A DNA stretch of 44,704 bases from an uncultured Clostridia bacterium (GCA_947306125.1 CAMZFO010000004.1:1-44704), one strand, 5' to 3'. Positions 16,256-25,900 are shown, counted from the stretch's first letter. Notes: a model not told the origin generated them from the letters alone. Translations and numbers: made by a program.

Positions 16256-17395
16256 TCAGTTCAGCAGCGATCCCGCGATGACCATGCGCTGCACCTCGCT
16301 GGTGCCCTCGTAGATCTCAGTTATCTTCGCGTCGCGCATCATGCGCTCAACGGCGTATTCGCGGGTGTAGCCGTAGCCGCCGTGGAGCTGCACGCACTTG
16401 GTCGTGACCTCCATCGCGGTCTCAGCCGCGAAGAGCTTCGCCATAGCCGCCTCGACCGAATAGCGCTTCTGGGTGTCCTTGGCGTAAGCGGCCTTGTAAA
16501 CGAGGAGCTTTGCCGCCTCCACTTTAGCCGCAAGATCCGCCATCGTGAACTGGGTGTTCTGGAACTGCGCGATGGTCCTTCCGAACTGCTTCCTCTGCTT
16601 GACGTAAGCGACGGTCGCCTCAAGCGCGCCTTCCGCGATGCCCAGCGCCTGCGCGGCGATGCCTATGCGGCCGCCGTCCAGAGTGCCCATGGCGATCGAG
16701 AAGCCCTTGCCCTCGGCGCCCAGCATATTCTCTCTGGGTATGCGGCAGTCGCGGAATATGAGCTCGTAGGTGGAGGAGCCGCGGATGCCCATTTTCTTCT
16801 CCTTCGTGCCGAAGGTGAAGCCGGGAGCGCCCTTTTCCACTATGAACGCCGATATGCCCTTGGTGCCCTTGGAGGGGTCCGTCATGGCGAAAATGATGTA
16901 GATATCGGCTTCCTTGCCGTTTGTGATGAAAATTTTGGAGCCGTTCAGCACGTATTCCTCGCCCTCGAGCACGGCCTTGGTCGCGACTCCCGCCGCGTCG
17001 GTGCCCGCGCCGGGCTCGGTAAGAGCGAAAGCGCCGAGCTTCTCGCCCGAGGCAAGGGGCTTCAAAAACTCCTCCTTCTGCGCGGGGGTGCCGTATTTCA
17101 ATATCGGGTCGCAGCAGAGAGAGGTATGCGCCGAAACGATGACGCCCGTGGTGGCGCATCTCTTCGAGATCTCCTCCACGCACATGACGTAAGTCAAAGA
17201 ATCGCAGCCCTGACCGCCGAATTCACGCGGTATGGGGATGCCCATAAAGCCGTAATGCTGAAGCTTTTCGACCGTTCCCTTGGGGAACTCCTCCGTCTCA
17301 TCCACCTCCGCGGCGTAGGGCTTGATCTCATTCTCCGCAAACTCGGAGAAAAGCGTCCTTGCCATGAGGTGCTCGGAGCTGAGCTTAAAATCCAT
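16256..17395 (-). CDS. bcd: Short-chain acyl-CoA dehydrogenase (butyryl-CoA dehydrogenase type)
   Basis: A 379-residue FAD-dependent acyl-CoA dehydrogenase, the usual length for clostridial Bcd. It shows FALTEPGAGTDA and the FITNG segment of the middle domain, the RKQFGRTI helix start, QLHGGYGYTREY, and the catalytic glutamate region IYEGTSEVQ near the C-terminus. In the cell it would reduce crotonyl-CoA to butyryl-CoA with EtfAB. The start is placed at the ATG at 17395, with GGAGG 5 nt upstream, not at the TTG at 17407 in the ORF track. It is first in bcd-etfB-etfA. Thiolase, crotonase and 3-hydroxybutyryl-CoA dehydrogenase genes, often in the same operon in clostridia, are absent here. Confidence 0.93.
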   Translation of the reverse strand: MDFKLSSEHLMARTLFSEFAENEIKPYAAEVDETEEFPKGTVEKLQHYGFMGIPIPREFGGQGCDSLTYVMCVEEISKRCATTGVIVSAHTSLCCDPILKYGTPAQKEEFLKPLASGEKLGAFALTEPGAGTDAAGVATKAVLEGEEYVLNGSKIFITNGKEADIYIIFAMTDPSKGTKGISAFIVEKGAPGFTFGTKEKKMGIRGSSTYELIFRDCRIPRENMLGAEGKGFSIAMGTLDGGRIGIAAQALGIAEGALEATVAYVKQRKQFGRTIAQFQNTQFTMADLAAKVEAAKLLVYKAAYAKDTQKRYSVEAAMAKLFAAETAMEVTTKCVQLHGGYGYTREYAVERMMRDAKITEIYEGTSEVQRMVIAGSLLN

Positions 17396-17451
17396 ATGAT
17401 CCTCCAATCAATGATGATCGTTCTCGCACGGATAACAGTGCGTCAACTCTA

Positions 17452-17480
17452 ATTATACCTTGAATTTCGCTTCTTTTCAA
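17452..17480 (-). promoter_or_regulatory. Promoter of bcd-etfBA
   Basis: Minus strand TTGAAA, 17 bp, TATAAT, giving a leader of about 50 nt. The EcsC-like gene promoter lies divergently downstream at 17541. Confidence 0.7.
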
Positions 17481-17540
17481 GGAGAAGACGGCGGATGCGA
17501 GTATATATTGCATGAATGCGGATTGCAAAGTATAAATGTG

Positions 17541-17569
17541 TTGTGCCGGGGACGTCGGTATGATAGAAT
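17541..17569 (+). promoter_or_regulatory. Probable promoter of the EcsC-like gene
   Basis: TTGTGC, 17 bp, TAGAAT. The -35 element is weak, but spacing and place (about 50 bp before the start) fit. Confidence 0.5.
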
Positions 17570-17617
17570 AATACGCGAAAAAAACACCGGCCTTTACGAA
17601 AGGAGCGTGAGTAAAAA

Positions 17618-18634
17618 ATGGAAGAGGTCACTACAAAAGAGTACGCACTGGAAAACATAGTTTCAAGCGCGGTAAAGATCCCGGGTATCAAGGTGAACCG
17701 AGCGAAGTTTTTAGGCTCTGTTTTCGCTCAAAGAGCAGAAAGCGTTGATGAGATACTTGATAAAGGCTCGATAGAAGCGGGAGTCTCGCGGGAGGATCTA
17801 AGAGCAATAGCAAAGCGGCACATCCTCAAAAGGACGAGCGAGTCCTCTGCAGCCTCATTTTTAGCCGGCATCCCGGGCGGGCTCGCTATGGCAGCCACCA
17901 TTCCGGCTGATATCATGCAGTTCTTCGGTATGGCGATCAGGCTTGCGCAGGAGCTGTCATACCTCTATGGCGGGCAAGACCTTTGGGAGGACAATAAGCT
18001 CAGCGAGGAAAGGGTGCGCTCACAGTTGATACTGTACATTGGCGCGATGTTTGGCGTTTCGGGAGCAGTTTCGGGAGTCAGGGTGCTTACTACACAGATC
18101 GCAAAAACCACACTGAAAAAGCTTCCCCAAAAGGCGCTCACAAAAACCTTCTGGTATCCGATAATAAAACAGATCGGCAAAGCAATTGGAGTCCGCGTCA
18201 CAAAAACGACGGTGGCACATGGCGTTTCAAAGGCAATCCCGGTCATCGGAGGCGTGATCTCCGGAACTCTTAACTTTGCGACCATGAAGCCCATGGCCGA
18301 TCGTTTGCTTGAAGCAATAGACAAAGCTTCGTTTGATTACAGCGACGATGAGCTTGCCGCGGATATTGAAACGATAGAGGAAGCCCAGATAGAGCCCGAA
18401 GAGGAGGAAAAGCCCAAGCTCAAGGAGCAGCTTTCAAAAGGCATAAAGGTGGTCGGCGGCGGGGCTGCCGGAGCGATCAATAAGCTCAAGCTCGGGATCG
18501 GGTCAAAAAAGAAGACCGAGGATATGGACAAAACCTTAGAGACCATTGAGAAACTGGCAAAGCTGAAAGAAGAGGGAATACTTTCGGAAGAAGAGTTCAG
18601 CGCAAAAAAGAAAGAGCTTCTTGGGCTGAAATAA
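17618..18634 (+). CDS. EcsC-like protein with C-terminal SHOCT domain
   Basis: A 338-residue protein with moderately hydrophobic glycine-rich helices in the middle (FLAGIPGGLAMAATIPADIMQ, then GAMFGVSGAVSGV and IPVIGGVISGTLNF), the pattern seen in EcsC-family proteins, whose function is unclear. The acidic/basic linker (about 250-300) leads to a C-terminal SHOCT motif, LKEEGILSEEEFSAKKKELL, a short helical pair thought to mediate oligomerisation. The ATG at 17618 is about 12 nt after AAAGGAG; this spacing is long, and a GTG nearer to it is out of frame. It is monocistronic with a clear terminator. The EcsC link is by pattern only and deserves a profile search. Confidence 0.7.
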   Translation: MEEVTTKEYALENIVSSAVKIPGIKVNRAKFLGSVFAQRAESVDEILDKGSIEAGVSREDLRAIAKRHILKRTSESSAASFLAGIPGGLAMAATIPADIMQFFGMAIRLAQELSYLYGGQDLWEDNKLSEERVRSQLILYIGAMFGVSGAVSGVRVLTTQIAKTTLKKLPQKALTKTFWYPIIKQIGKAIGVRVTKTTVAHGVSKAIPVIGGVISGTLNFATMKPMADRLLEAIDKASFDYSDDELAADIETIEEAQIEPEEEEKPKLKEQLSKGIKVVGGGAAGAINKLKLGIGSKKKTEDMDKTLETIEKLAKLKEEGILSEEEFSAKKKELLGLK

Positions 18635-18667
18635 ATCCGAATAAAAAAGAAGCAACAAACGAATCTG

Positions 18668-18706
18668 AAGGCTTGTTTCCTGCTAACGGCAGGGGACAAG
18701 CCTTTT
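18668..18706 (+). terminator. Intrinsic terminator of the EcsC-like gene
   Basis: AAGGCTTGT and ACAAGCCTT arms with inner CCTGC/GCAGG pairing and a small loop are followed by TTTTCGGTT, about 35 bp past the stop codon. Confidence 0.8.
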
Positions 18707-18820
18707 CGGTTGCCGCCTGTCGATAACTGCCGCCGTTAAGCGGCTCAGACGCAAAAAGTTCGGTCGGCGTTTATCTAATTTAGCAGACAAGATAAATTTA
18801 TTTAACAAATCAGATTTCGC

Positions 18821-18849
18821 TTGCAATCGCCATGCGGCTGTGATAGAAT
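18821..18849 (+). promoter_or_regulatory. Promoter of the acyltransferase gene, positioned for a leaderless transcript
   Basis: TTGCAA, 17 bp, TAGAAT. The -10 element ends 6 nt before the ATG at 18856, the same geometry as at 6468-6503. Confidence 0.65.
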
Positions 18850-18855
18850 ACCCGC

Positions 18856-20166
18856 ATGAAGCTCAAAACGGAAAAAAAGCGGCAGGGTGCGCAGTGGCTC
18901 CCGCTCGATAACGCGGCGAAGATATACCCCCCGGCGATGACGGAGGGGTGGAACGCGCTTTTCCGCGTGTCGGTAACGCTGGATGAGCCTATCGACCGGC
19001 AGATATTGAAGCGCGCGCTTTTAAAGACCACGGGCCGCTTCCCCAATTTTTCAATGAAGCTGCGCCGTGGGTTCTTCTGGTACTATCTTGAGAGGATAGG
19101 CGGCGCGCCGGAGATAAAGGACGACGTGCAGAATCCCTGCGCGCGCATGATGTTCCGCGAAAACGGCGGATTCGCCTTCCGCGTGCGCTGCTACAACAGG
19201 CGCATCGCCGTAGAGATATTCCACGTAATCACCGACGGCGGGGGAGGGCTCTCGTTTTTGAAGACGCTCACCGCGGAGTATCTCGAGATAAAGTACGGAG
19301 TCAGGATACCGCGCGGGGGGGATATACTCGACTGCGGCGAGCAGGCCTCGGCGGAGGAGCTTGAGGACGGCTACGTGAAGCACGCCGGGCCCAAGGCGGT
19401 GCCGGAGCCGGCATGCCGCGCTTATCACCTTTACGGCACTCCCGACCGGGATTTCCTGCACGTCACCACGGGCATAATCGACGCGGAGGAGATCGCGTCC
19501 CGCGCGAAGGCGCTGGGAGTGACGGTCACGGAGTATCTGACCACGGTGCTGCTCTTTGCCGCCATAGACTGGAAGAACGTAAAGGGCGGCTTCCTCCAGC
19601 GCAGCAGGCCCGTCAAGATCACCGTGCCGGTCAATTTAAGGAAGCTCTTCGGCTGCAGAACGCTCCGCAATTTCGCCAATTACGCCAACGTCGGCATAGA
19701 CACGCGCCTCGGCGAATACAGCTTCGAGGAGGCGGCGCGGACGGTGCATCATCAGCTGAAGCTCGGCACCGACCCCAAGGTGCTCGCGGCGAAGGTCGCA
19801 AGCAACGTGAATATCGAAAAGAGCCTTTTCATGCGGCTCGTCCCGCTGTTCATCAAGGATCCGGTCATGAGCATCGCCTACAGAGTCGAGGGCGACCGCA
19901 AGAGCACGACCTGCCTTTCGAATCTGGGGCTCGTGAAGCTCCCGGAGGAGATGGAGGCGCACGTCGAAAGATTCGATTTCATGCTGGGCTCGCTCGTTGA
20001 AAACCCCGTCGCGTGCGCGTGCGTGGGCTACGGCGGCAGGATCTATATCAATTTCACCCGTACCATAGAGGAAAGCTTCATCGAGCGCGCCTTCTTCACA
20101 AGGCTCGTGAAGATGGGCGTACACGTGCTGGTCGAGAGCAACGGCTCCGACTTGAAAAAGGAGTAA
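18856..20166 (+). CDS. Condensation-domain-like acyltransferase
   Basis: A 436-residue member of the CoA-dependent acyltransferase superfamily that includes alcohol acetyltransferases, PapA and NRPS condensation domains. The catalytic motif HxxxDG is present as H123-VIT-D127-G128. The N-terminal half and C-terminal half (with CLSNLGLVKLP, where the family has its bridging strand) suggest the usual two-lobe fold. It would move an acyl group from a thioester to an alcohol or amine; the substrate is not evident. There is no Shine-Dalgarno before the ATG and the promoter lies 6 nt upstream, so the mRNA is probably leaderless. The next gene starts 3 bp after the stop, and this pair with a DUF6320-type membrane protein recurs in Clostridia as I recall. 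Confidence 0.82.
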   Translation: MKLKTEKKRQGAQWLPLDNAAKIYPPAMTEGWNALFRVSVTLDEPIDRQILKRALLKTTGRFPNFSMKLRRGFFWYYLERIGGAPEIKDDVQNPCARMMFRENGGFAFRVRCYNRRIAVEIFHVITDGGGGLSFLKTLTAEYLEIKYGVRIPRGGDILDCGEQASAEELEDGYVKHAGPKAVPEPACRAYHLYGTPDRDFLHVTTGIIDAEEIASRAKALGVTVTEYLTTVLLFAAIDWKNVKGGFLQRSRPVKITVPVNLRKLFGCRTLRNFANYANVGIDTRLGEYSFEEAARTVHHQLKLGTDPKVLAAKVASNVNIEKSLFMRLVPLFIKDPVMSIAYRVEGDRKSTTCLSNLGLVKLPEEMEAHVERFDFMLGSLVENPVACACVGYGGRIYINFTRTIEESFIERAFFTRLVKMGVHVLVESNGSDLKKE

Positions 20167-20169
20167 AGG

Positions 20170-20874
20170 ATGTCTTACTGTGTTAACTGCGGAGTGGAGC
20201 TCGGCGCTTCCGAAAAGCGCTGTCCTCTCTGCGGAGTGGAGGTTATAAATCCCGCCGCGAGGTTCGACCCCGAGGCGGAAACGCCCTATCCCGTCAAGGC
20301 GGAGAAGGTGCGCCACAGGGAGGTGCGCATGGCGGCGGCAAACGTGTTTTCGCTGCTGCTGGCGATACCGGTCATAAGCCTGCTCGTGGTCGATCTCGTC
20401 AAGGACGGGCGGCTCACATGGTCGCTCCTGCCCGTCGCCTCGATAGTGTTCTTCTTCCTCGCGGTGGTCGTGCCCTGTATGTTCCGCAAGCCGAGGGTGT
20501 GGCTCTTCATGCTCTTCGCCGTCGCCGAAACGGTGCTGTTCCTGTTCGTATTGAAGGTGCTGCTCGGCGGGAAATGGCTCTGGCTCTTCGCGCTGCCCAT
20601 AACGCTCCTCTCGGGCGCGGCGCTGATCGGGATATGGCTCATAATCTCCTCGAAGAAGGCGTCGCTCCCCTTGAAGATGATAGTCGTGCTGCTCATACTG
20701 ATGGTTTTCATAATAGTCCTGCAGATGCTTATAGAGATACACCTGCACGGCCGCATCCGCCTTGACTGGTCGCTCTACGCCGCCGTTTCCTGCGGGCTTT
20801 TGAGCCTCGTGGTGCTAATAGTAGGCCATCTTTACAGGAAGAACGAATCCTTCAGGAAAAAGCTGTTTTTCTGA
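20170..20874 (+). CDS. Zinc-ribbon membrane protein, DUF6320-like
   Basis: A 234-residue protein with an N-terminal zinc ribbon, CVNCGVEL...CPLCGVEV (two CxxC pairs, residues 4-24), and then six likely transmembrane helices from about residue 55 to 225. It fits the DUF6320 group, described only as membrane proteins. AAAGG stands directly before the ATG, and the gene is coupled to the upstream acyltransferase with a 3-bp gap, so the two probably work together on an envelope lipid or similar acyl acceptor. The C-terminus is a short basic tail (RKNESFRKKLFF). Function unknown. Confidence 0.8.
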   Translation: MSYCVNCGVELGASEKRCPLCGVEVINPAARFDPEAETPYPVKAEKVRHREVRMAAANVFSLLLAIPVISLLVVDLVKDGRLTWSLLPVASIVFFFLAVVVPCMFRKPRVWLFMLFAVAETVLFLFVLKVLLGGKWLWLFALPITLLSGAALIGIWLIISSKKASLPLKMIVVLLILMVFIIVLQMLIEIHLHGRIRLDWSLYAAVSCGLLSLVVLIVGHLYRKNESFRKKLFF

Positions 20875-20881
20875 AGCTTGC

Positions 20882-20906
20882 GGGGGGCTTGCAAGGCCCC
20901 CTTTAT
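20882..20906 (+). terminator. Probable terminator after the zinc-ribbon gene
   Basis: GGGGG, CTTGCAAG and CCCCC make a compact hairpin followed by TTTATT. It overlaps the -35 element of the ABC-F promoter. Confidence 0.6.
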
Positions 20907-20917
20907 TATGGTATAAT
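20889..20917 (+). promoter_or_regulatory. Promoter of the ABC-F gene
   Basis: TTGCAA, 17 bp, TATAAT. It predicts a leader of about 110 nt before the ABC-F ATG at 21037, long for this window. Confidence 0.65.
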
Positions 20918-20932
20918 CCCTATATCAGTTAC

Positions 20933-20962
20933 AGGAGGTACCCCGGCTTGAACATCCGCTGA
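20933..20962 (+). promoter_or_regulatory. Possible leader-peptide ORF in the ABC-F 5' leader
   Basis: AGGAGG (20933-20938) lies 9 nt before TTG AAC ATC CGC TGA (20948-20962), a four-codon ORF about 75 nt upstream of the ABC-F start. ABC-F resistance genes are often controlled by ribosome stalling on such tiny ORFs. The start codon is not ATG, so this is tentative. Confidence 0.35.
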
Positions 20963-21036
20963 CACGTCTCTTTGGTCCTTTTTCCGCAGGCTCCGTGCCC
21001 GCGGGCTGGTTTGCGTGTTTTTGACGGGGGTGCCTT

Positions 21037-22560
21037 ATGATACAATTAAACGACGTTTCCATATTTGTGACCGCAAGCGGGCGCGCGCTCGTTCGCGGGC
21101 TTTCTTTTACTCTCAATCCCGGCGACCGCACGGTCGTCATAGGCGAGGAGGGCAACGGCAAGTCCACCCTCCTGAAGCTCATTTACGATCCCGCTCTCAT
21201 CGCGGGCCGCGCCGAATACACGGGCAGCGTGAACAGGGGGCGGCACAGGCTGGGCTATCTTGCGCAGGAATTGACGCCCGGGGAGGCGGCGGTCTCCGTG
21301 CGGGAGCATATAGGCCTCCCCGAGGAGGAGATCTGGCGCGCGGAGGCGCTTGCGGCGGAGATGGGTCTCGACCCCATGCTGGTGCATGAGCAGCGTCCGC
21401 TTTCCACCCTCTCCGGCGGCGAGCGCGTGAAGCTGCGGCTGGTCAGAGTGCTGCTCGACGAGCCCGATATGCTCCTGCTCGACGAGCCTACGAACGATAT
21501 CGACATAGAAACGCTCGAGTGGCTCGAGGATTTCATAAACGGCTTCGAGGGCGGAGTGCTGTTCGTTTCGCATGACGAAACGCTTATCGAAAACACCGCC
21601 TCGGCGGTGATCCATCTGGAGCACGTGCACCATAAAAAGGTGGCGAGGGTGACCGTTGCGAACGTCCCCTACCGCGAGTATATCGCCCGCCGCACTCGTG
21701 CGATGGAGCACCAGGCGCAGGTCTCCGCATTCGAGCACGCGGAGCAGAAAAAGAAGGAGGAGCGCTGGCGCGAGATCTATGAAAAGGTCGACCGCGCGCA
21801 GAGGTCGCTCACCCGGCAGGATCCCTCCACGGGCAGGCTGCTCAAAAAGAAGATGCACTCGGTGATGAGTCAGGGGCGCAGGCTCGAAAAGGAGCGCGAG
21901 GAGCTGACAGAGGCTCCCGTGAGCGAGTGGCAGATAGATATAAAGCTCCCGGAGGTCGGGCTCCCGCGGCGCAAGGAGCTCCTGCGCTGGTCGTGCGAGG
22001 GCCTCTTCGCGCCGGACGGCTCGCGCCTTACCGCGGGCTTTGAGCTGAACGTGGACGCGGCGGAGCATATCGCCATAATCGGCAGGAACGGCGTCGGCAA
22101 AACGACCCTTCTGCGGCTCATAGAAAAGGAGCTTCGCGGCAGGCGCGACATACGGCCCTTCTATATGCCGCAGGATTATCTCGAAATGATACCGGAGGAG
22201 GCCACCGCCGTGGATTTCCTCGCGCCGACGGGCGAAAAGGAGGCCGTCACGCGGGCCCGGACGTATCTTGGCAGCGTGCGCTTCACCGCGGAGGAGGCGG
22301 AGTCCCCCGCAAGGCGGCTCTCGGGCGGGCAGAAGGCGAAGCTCTTCTTCGTCAAGATGGCGCTCGAGGGCGTGAACGTGCTACTGCTCGACGAGCCCAC
22401 GCGCAATTTCTCGCCCCTCTCCAACCCCGTTATACGCGCCATGCTCGGGGATTTCGGCGGCTGCCTGATCGCCGTCTCCCATGACAGGAAGTTCATCTCC
22501 GAGGTCTGCCCCCGCGTCCTCCGCCTCACCGAGGAGGGGCTGGAGCAGGTAAAGCCGTAA
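21037..22560 (+). CDS. ABC-F family ATPase (ribosome-protection or translation-factor type)
   Basis: A 507-residue protein with two ABC ATPase domains in one chain and no membrane segments, the mark of the ABC-F family, whose members act on ribosomes. Domain 1 has Walker A GEEGNGKST, signature LSGGE and Walker B LLLDEPTND; domain 2 has GRNGVGKTT, LSGGQ and LLLDEPTRN. The interdomain linker (about residues 230-300) is charged and helical, with KKKEERWREIYEKVDRAQ. The second domain ends in SHDRKF, the usual switch His motif. It stands alone. GACGGGGG precedes the ATG. Family members include antibiotic-resistance proteins, but resistance cannot be read off the sequence; a housekeeping role is possible. 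Confidence 0.9.
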   Translation: MIQLNDVSIFVTASGRALVRGLSFTLNPGDRTVVIGEEGNGKSTLLKLIYDPALIAGRAEYTGSVNRGRHRLGYLAQELTPGEAAVSVREHIGLPEEEIWRAEALAAEMGLDPMLVHEQRPLSTLSGGERVKLRLVRVLLDEPDMLLLDEPTNDIDIETLEWLEDFINGFEGGVLFVSHDETLIENTASAVIHLEHVHHKKVARVTVANVPYREYIARRTRAMEHQAQVSAFEHAEQKKKEERWREIYEKVDRAQRSLTRQDPSTGRLLKKKMHSVMSQGRRLEKEREELTEAPVSEWQIDIKLPEVGLPRRKELLRWSCEGLFAPDGSRLTAGFELNVDAAEHIAIIGRNGVGKTTLLRLIEKELRGRRDIRPFYMPQDYLEMIPEEATAVDFLAPTGEKEAVTRARTYLGSVRFTAEEAESPARRLSGGQKAKLFFVKMALEGVNVLLLDEPTRNFSPLSNPVIRAMLGDFGGCLIAVSHDRKFISEVCPRVLRLTEEGLEQVKP

Positions 22561-22921
22561 GAAGATGGCTCAAGCGTGCGGGGGGTGACCAAAGTCTTCC
22601 ATTGGGGGAAGGGGGACCACCGACCTTTAGGTCGGGGTGGATGAGGGATGCTTCCCTGCATTTGCTTTTCCCAAAGCCGTGGAAGGATAACCCTTTCTTC
22701 TTTTCGCCCTTGATGGGCGAAAATACACCTCCCCGGCGGCATTTCGCTCAGCGAAATTCCGCGGCACAGGGGAGGCTGTGTGCAGCGAGCGATCAAGGCC
22801 TTCCCCCTTGCGGGGAAGGGGGACCGCGAGGAACGAGCGGTGGATGAGGGTGACGCGGAGCGCCTTTGGCCGCCGGAGGTGTTGTTTCTAAAACTTTTTT
22901 AACAAAATCCCCGATCATTCA
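22561..22921. repeat. Repeat-rich intergenic stretch with several hairpins
   Basis: About 360 bp without a credible gene. It contains a CCACCGACC/GGTCGG-GGTGG hairpin (22617-22640), ATTTCGCT/AGCGAAAT, and CCTTCCCC/GGGGAAGG (22799-22819) followed by GGTGGATGAGGG. Related hairpins occur at 14201-14219 and 35756-35776. These look like dispersed palindromic repeats. Confidence 0.65.
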
Positions 22922-22949
22922 TTGACAAATCAATATACACATTTATAAT
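22922..22949 (+). promoter_or_regulatory. Promoter of the LRR-dockerin gene
   Basis: TTGACA, 16 bp, TATAAT, in an AT-rich patch about 50 bp upstream of the start codon, which has AGGGGGAG in front. Confidence 0.75.
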
Positions 22950-22999
22950 TGAATCAGTAATATTTTTACCCGCGGCCATGCCCGGGAGAGGGGGAGACC

Positions 23000-25900
23000 A
23001 TGAAAAAGCTTGTCGCTTTTTTCCTTGCAGTCCTGTTCGTTTTCGGCTCGTTTGGTAACACCTTTGCCGGAACGGTAATGGAGCACGAAGAATATCCTGA
23101 CCGCGTTTACGTTTCCGAGCCTGTTTGCACACCCAAACCGCAGGCAGAAGAAAACGTCGCCGTACCGGAGCGGCAGGAAACTCCTTCCGTCCCCACCCGC
23201 GAGGTGTATTCCGGCACCTGCGGGGCTGATCTCACGTGGACTCTTGACACCGAAACCGGCGTGCTCGAGATCACCGGCACAGGGGATATGACTAACTGGA
23301 CATATTCTTCTAGAGCACCATGGTCATCGTATCTTTTAGATATCTGCTCTGTTGAAGTATCAAACGGCGTAACAAGCATCGGTAACTATGCATTTTACTA
23401 TGGTAGTTCACTCAAATCTGTTATACTTGGAGATAGTATAAAGGCAATCGGGACTTCTGCTTTTGAATACTGCAGCTCGCTCACGTCACTTTTTATACCA
23501 GACAGTGTAACTCAAATTGGAAATTATGCGTTGCGCTACTGTGAATCGTTAACTATTGTGACCATAGGGAGTGGTCTGCTGAGTCTGGGAAAGTACGTGT
23601 TTCATGAGTGTAGTTCGCTAAAAACAATCTTGGTGGATCAAGCAAATAGGTATTTTTGCTCTGTGGACGGGATTTTGTATAATAAAGAAATCGACTCCCT
23701 GCTGTATTGTCCGGAAGGGAGGACGGAATCTTGCATCATACCTGATAATGTAGAGTATATTGCCGGATATGCATTCCAAAACTGTAGGTATATTCCTTCT
23801 ATAGCTATGGGAAACAACGTAAGAAGTATAGGAAGCAATGCGTTTTATAATTGCAGCTCGCTAGTTTCTGTTGCAATATCAGACTCAATAGTTTATATAG
23901 AAAACTACACGTTTTATGGATGCAGATCACTTGAAAATATAGCTTTGCCAGAAAACGTAGCATATATTGGAAACTCTGCGTTCTGTGACTGCTGCTCGCT
24001 CACGTCTTTTACAATACCATGCAAGGTTAATTATATTGGTGACTATGCTTTTGGAGGTTGCAGTTTGCTAGAATCCATAATTGTTGATTATGGGAATGAA
24101 GACTATTGCTCTGAAGATGGAATACTTTATAATAAACAGGTCACAGATCTGATTTGTTGCCCTGCTGGAAAAACCGGTACGTGCATTATACCTAATAGTG
24201 TAACAAGTATACGCGATCTTGCATTCAGTGGTTGCAAGATGCTTACAGATATAACACTAGGAGATGGTCTGTTGAATATTGGCAATTATGCATTTAGAGA
24301 CTGCAGCTCCATTGTGTCTATAATAATTCCTTGCAATGTAGCAGGAATAGGTAATTATGCTTTCTATAGCTGCAGCTCTTTAAGTGAAGCTATATTCCTT
24401 GGTATACCTCCTTACAGCTTCGGAGATAGCGTTTTTGAAAGCTGCGCTTCTGACTTTTGTATATACTATACTTCTGGAAACGCATCCGAATGGGCTCCAA
24501 ATGGAGAAACAATGTGGAATTGGTATCATATTGCCCTATTCGGGTATGTACAACCAACGCCTATCCCGGGTTACTATACAGGATCATGCGGAGATAACCT
24601 CATATGGACACTAAATCAATGGGATGGGACTATGGAAATAGATGGCACAGGAGAGATGACAAATTGGATCAATCCGGAATATGTACCATGGTATCCTTAT
24701 ATTGAATACATAAAAAGGGTTGATATAAAGGCTGAAATAACGTATATTAGTAATTTTGCCTTTGATCAATGCAATAAACTAATTGAAGTTAATATACCCA
24801 CTGGAGTAACTACAATAGGTAATTGTGCCTTCAGTGGGTGCAGTTCATTGAAAACGGTAAGCATACCGGAAGGAGTAAAGGAAATATGGGGTGGAGCATT
24901 TAGCGGTTGCAGCAACCTTGTTTCAGTTAATATCCCATATGGGGTAACAAGCATAGGAGCAGGCGCTTTCAGTGGTTGTACTTCGTTGATTTCTATTGTT
25001 ATCCCGGATAGTGTAACATATACAGGAAACTTCATTTCTGGTTACAATACATTCGAGGGTTGCAGCGCTCTTGAATCCGTAATAATTGGAAATGGTGTAA
25101 AGACTATTGGTGAAAAAACTTTCTATAATTGTACTTCGCTCGCCTCGGTTTCAATTGGAGATCATGTAACGAGTATAGGTGGTCGTGCTTTCGAGGGGTG
25201 TAATTCATTAGCTGGTATTACTGTACCTGAGAGTGTGACAAGCATTGGCGATCGAGCATTTAAGGATTGCAGTTCTTTAACATCCATGGTCATCCCTGAT
25301 AGCGTAACAGACATAGATTGGTATTATTTATTTAATGGCTGCCTATCGCTTCAAACGGTAAGTATTGGAAATGGTATAACAACCATAGGAGAAGATGCAT
25401 TCTGTGGCTGTGTAATGCTAACTTCGGTGATAATCCCTGACAGTATTACTAGTATTGGAGAGGACGCTTTCTCATATTGCAATTCTCTTTTATCTATAAA
25501 TATACCGGACAGTGTTACAAATATTGACTGGCCGGTGTTCAAGGGATGCAGTTCGCTGGAGGAAGTTAGAATAGGAAATGGTGTGCCAAATATAGGCAAT
25601 GAGGCTTTCAAGGATTGCGGTTTGCTCACCACAGTAATAATAGGTAACAGTGTTACAAGCATAGGATTCTCTGCTTTCGAAGGGTGTAGTTCGCTTCTGT
25701 CAATCTCTATACCTGATAGTGTTACGAGCATGGGATCTTCTGTGTTTGAACGTTGCACAAAGCTGCGATCTGTGTCTATAGGTATTGGCATAACAAGCAT
25801 AGAAAAAGATACTTTTAGGGAGTGTAGTTCTCTTCTTTCTGTTATTATTCCTGACAATATAACAGACATAGGCGATTCTGCTTTTTCTGGATGTGACTTG

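Noticed and set aside
17460-17660. 66-residue plus-strand ORF overlapping the EcsC-like start
   Set aside because: It runs into the EcsC-like gene in another frame and contains that gene's promoter and ribosome site.
20925-21182. 85-residue minus-strand ORF in the ABC-F leader
   Set aside because: No ribosome site or family resemblance, and it overlaps the ABC-F start region antisense.
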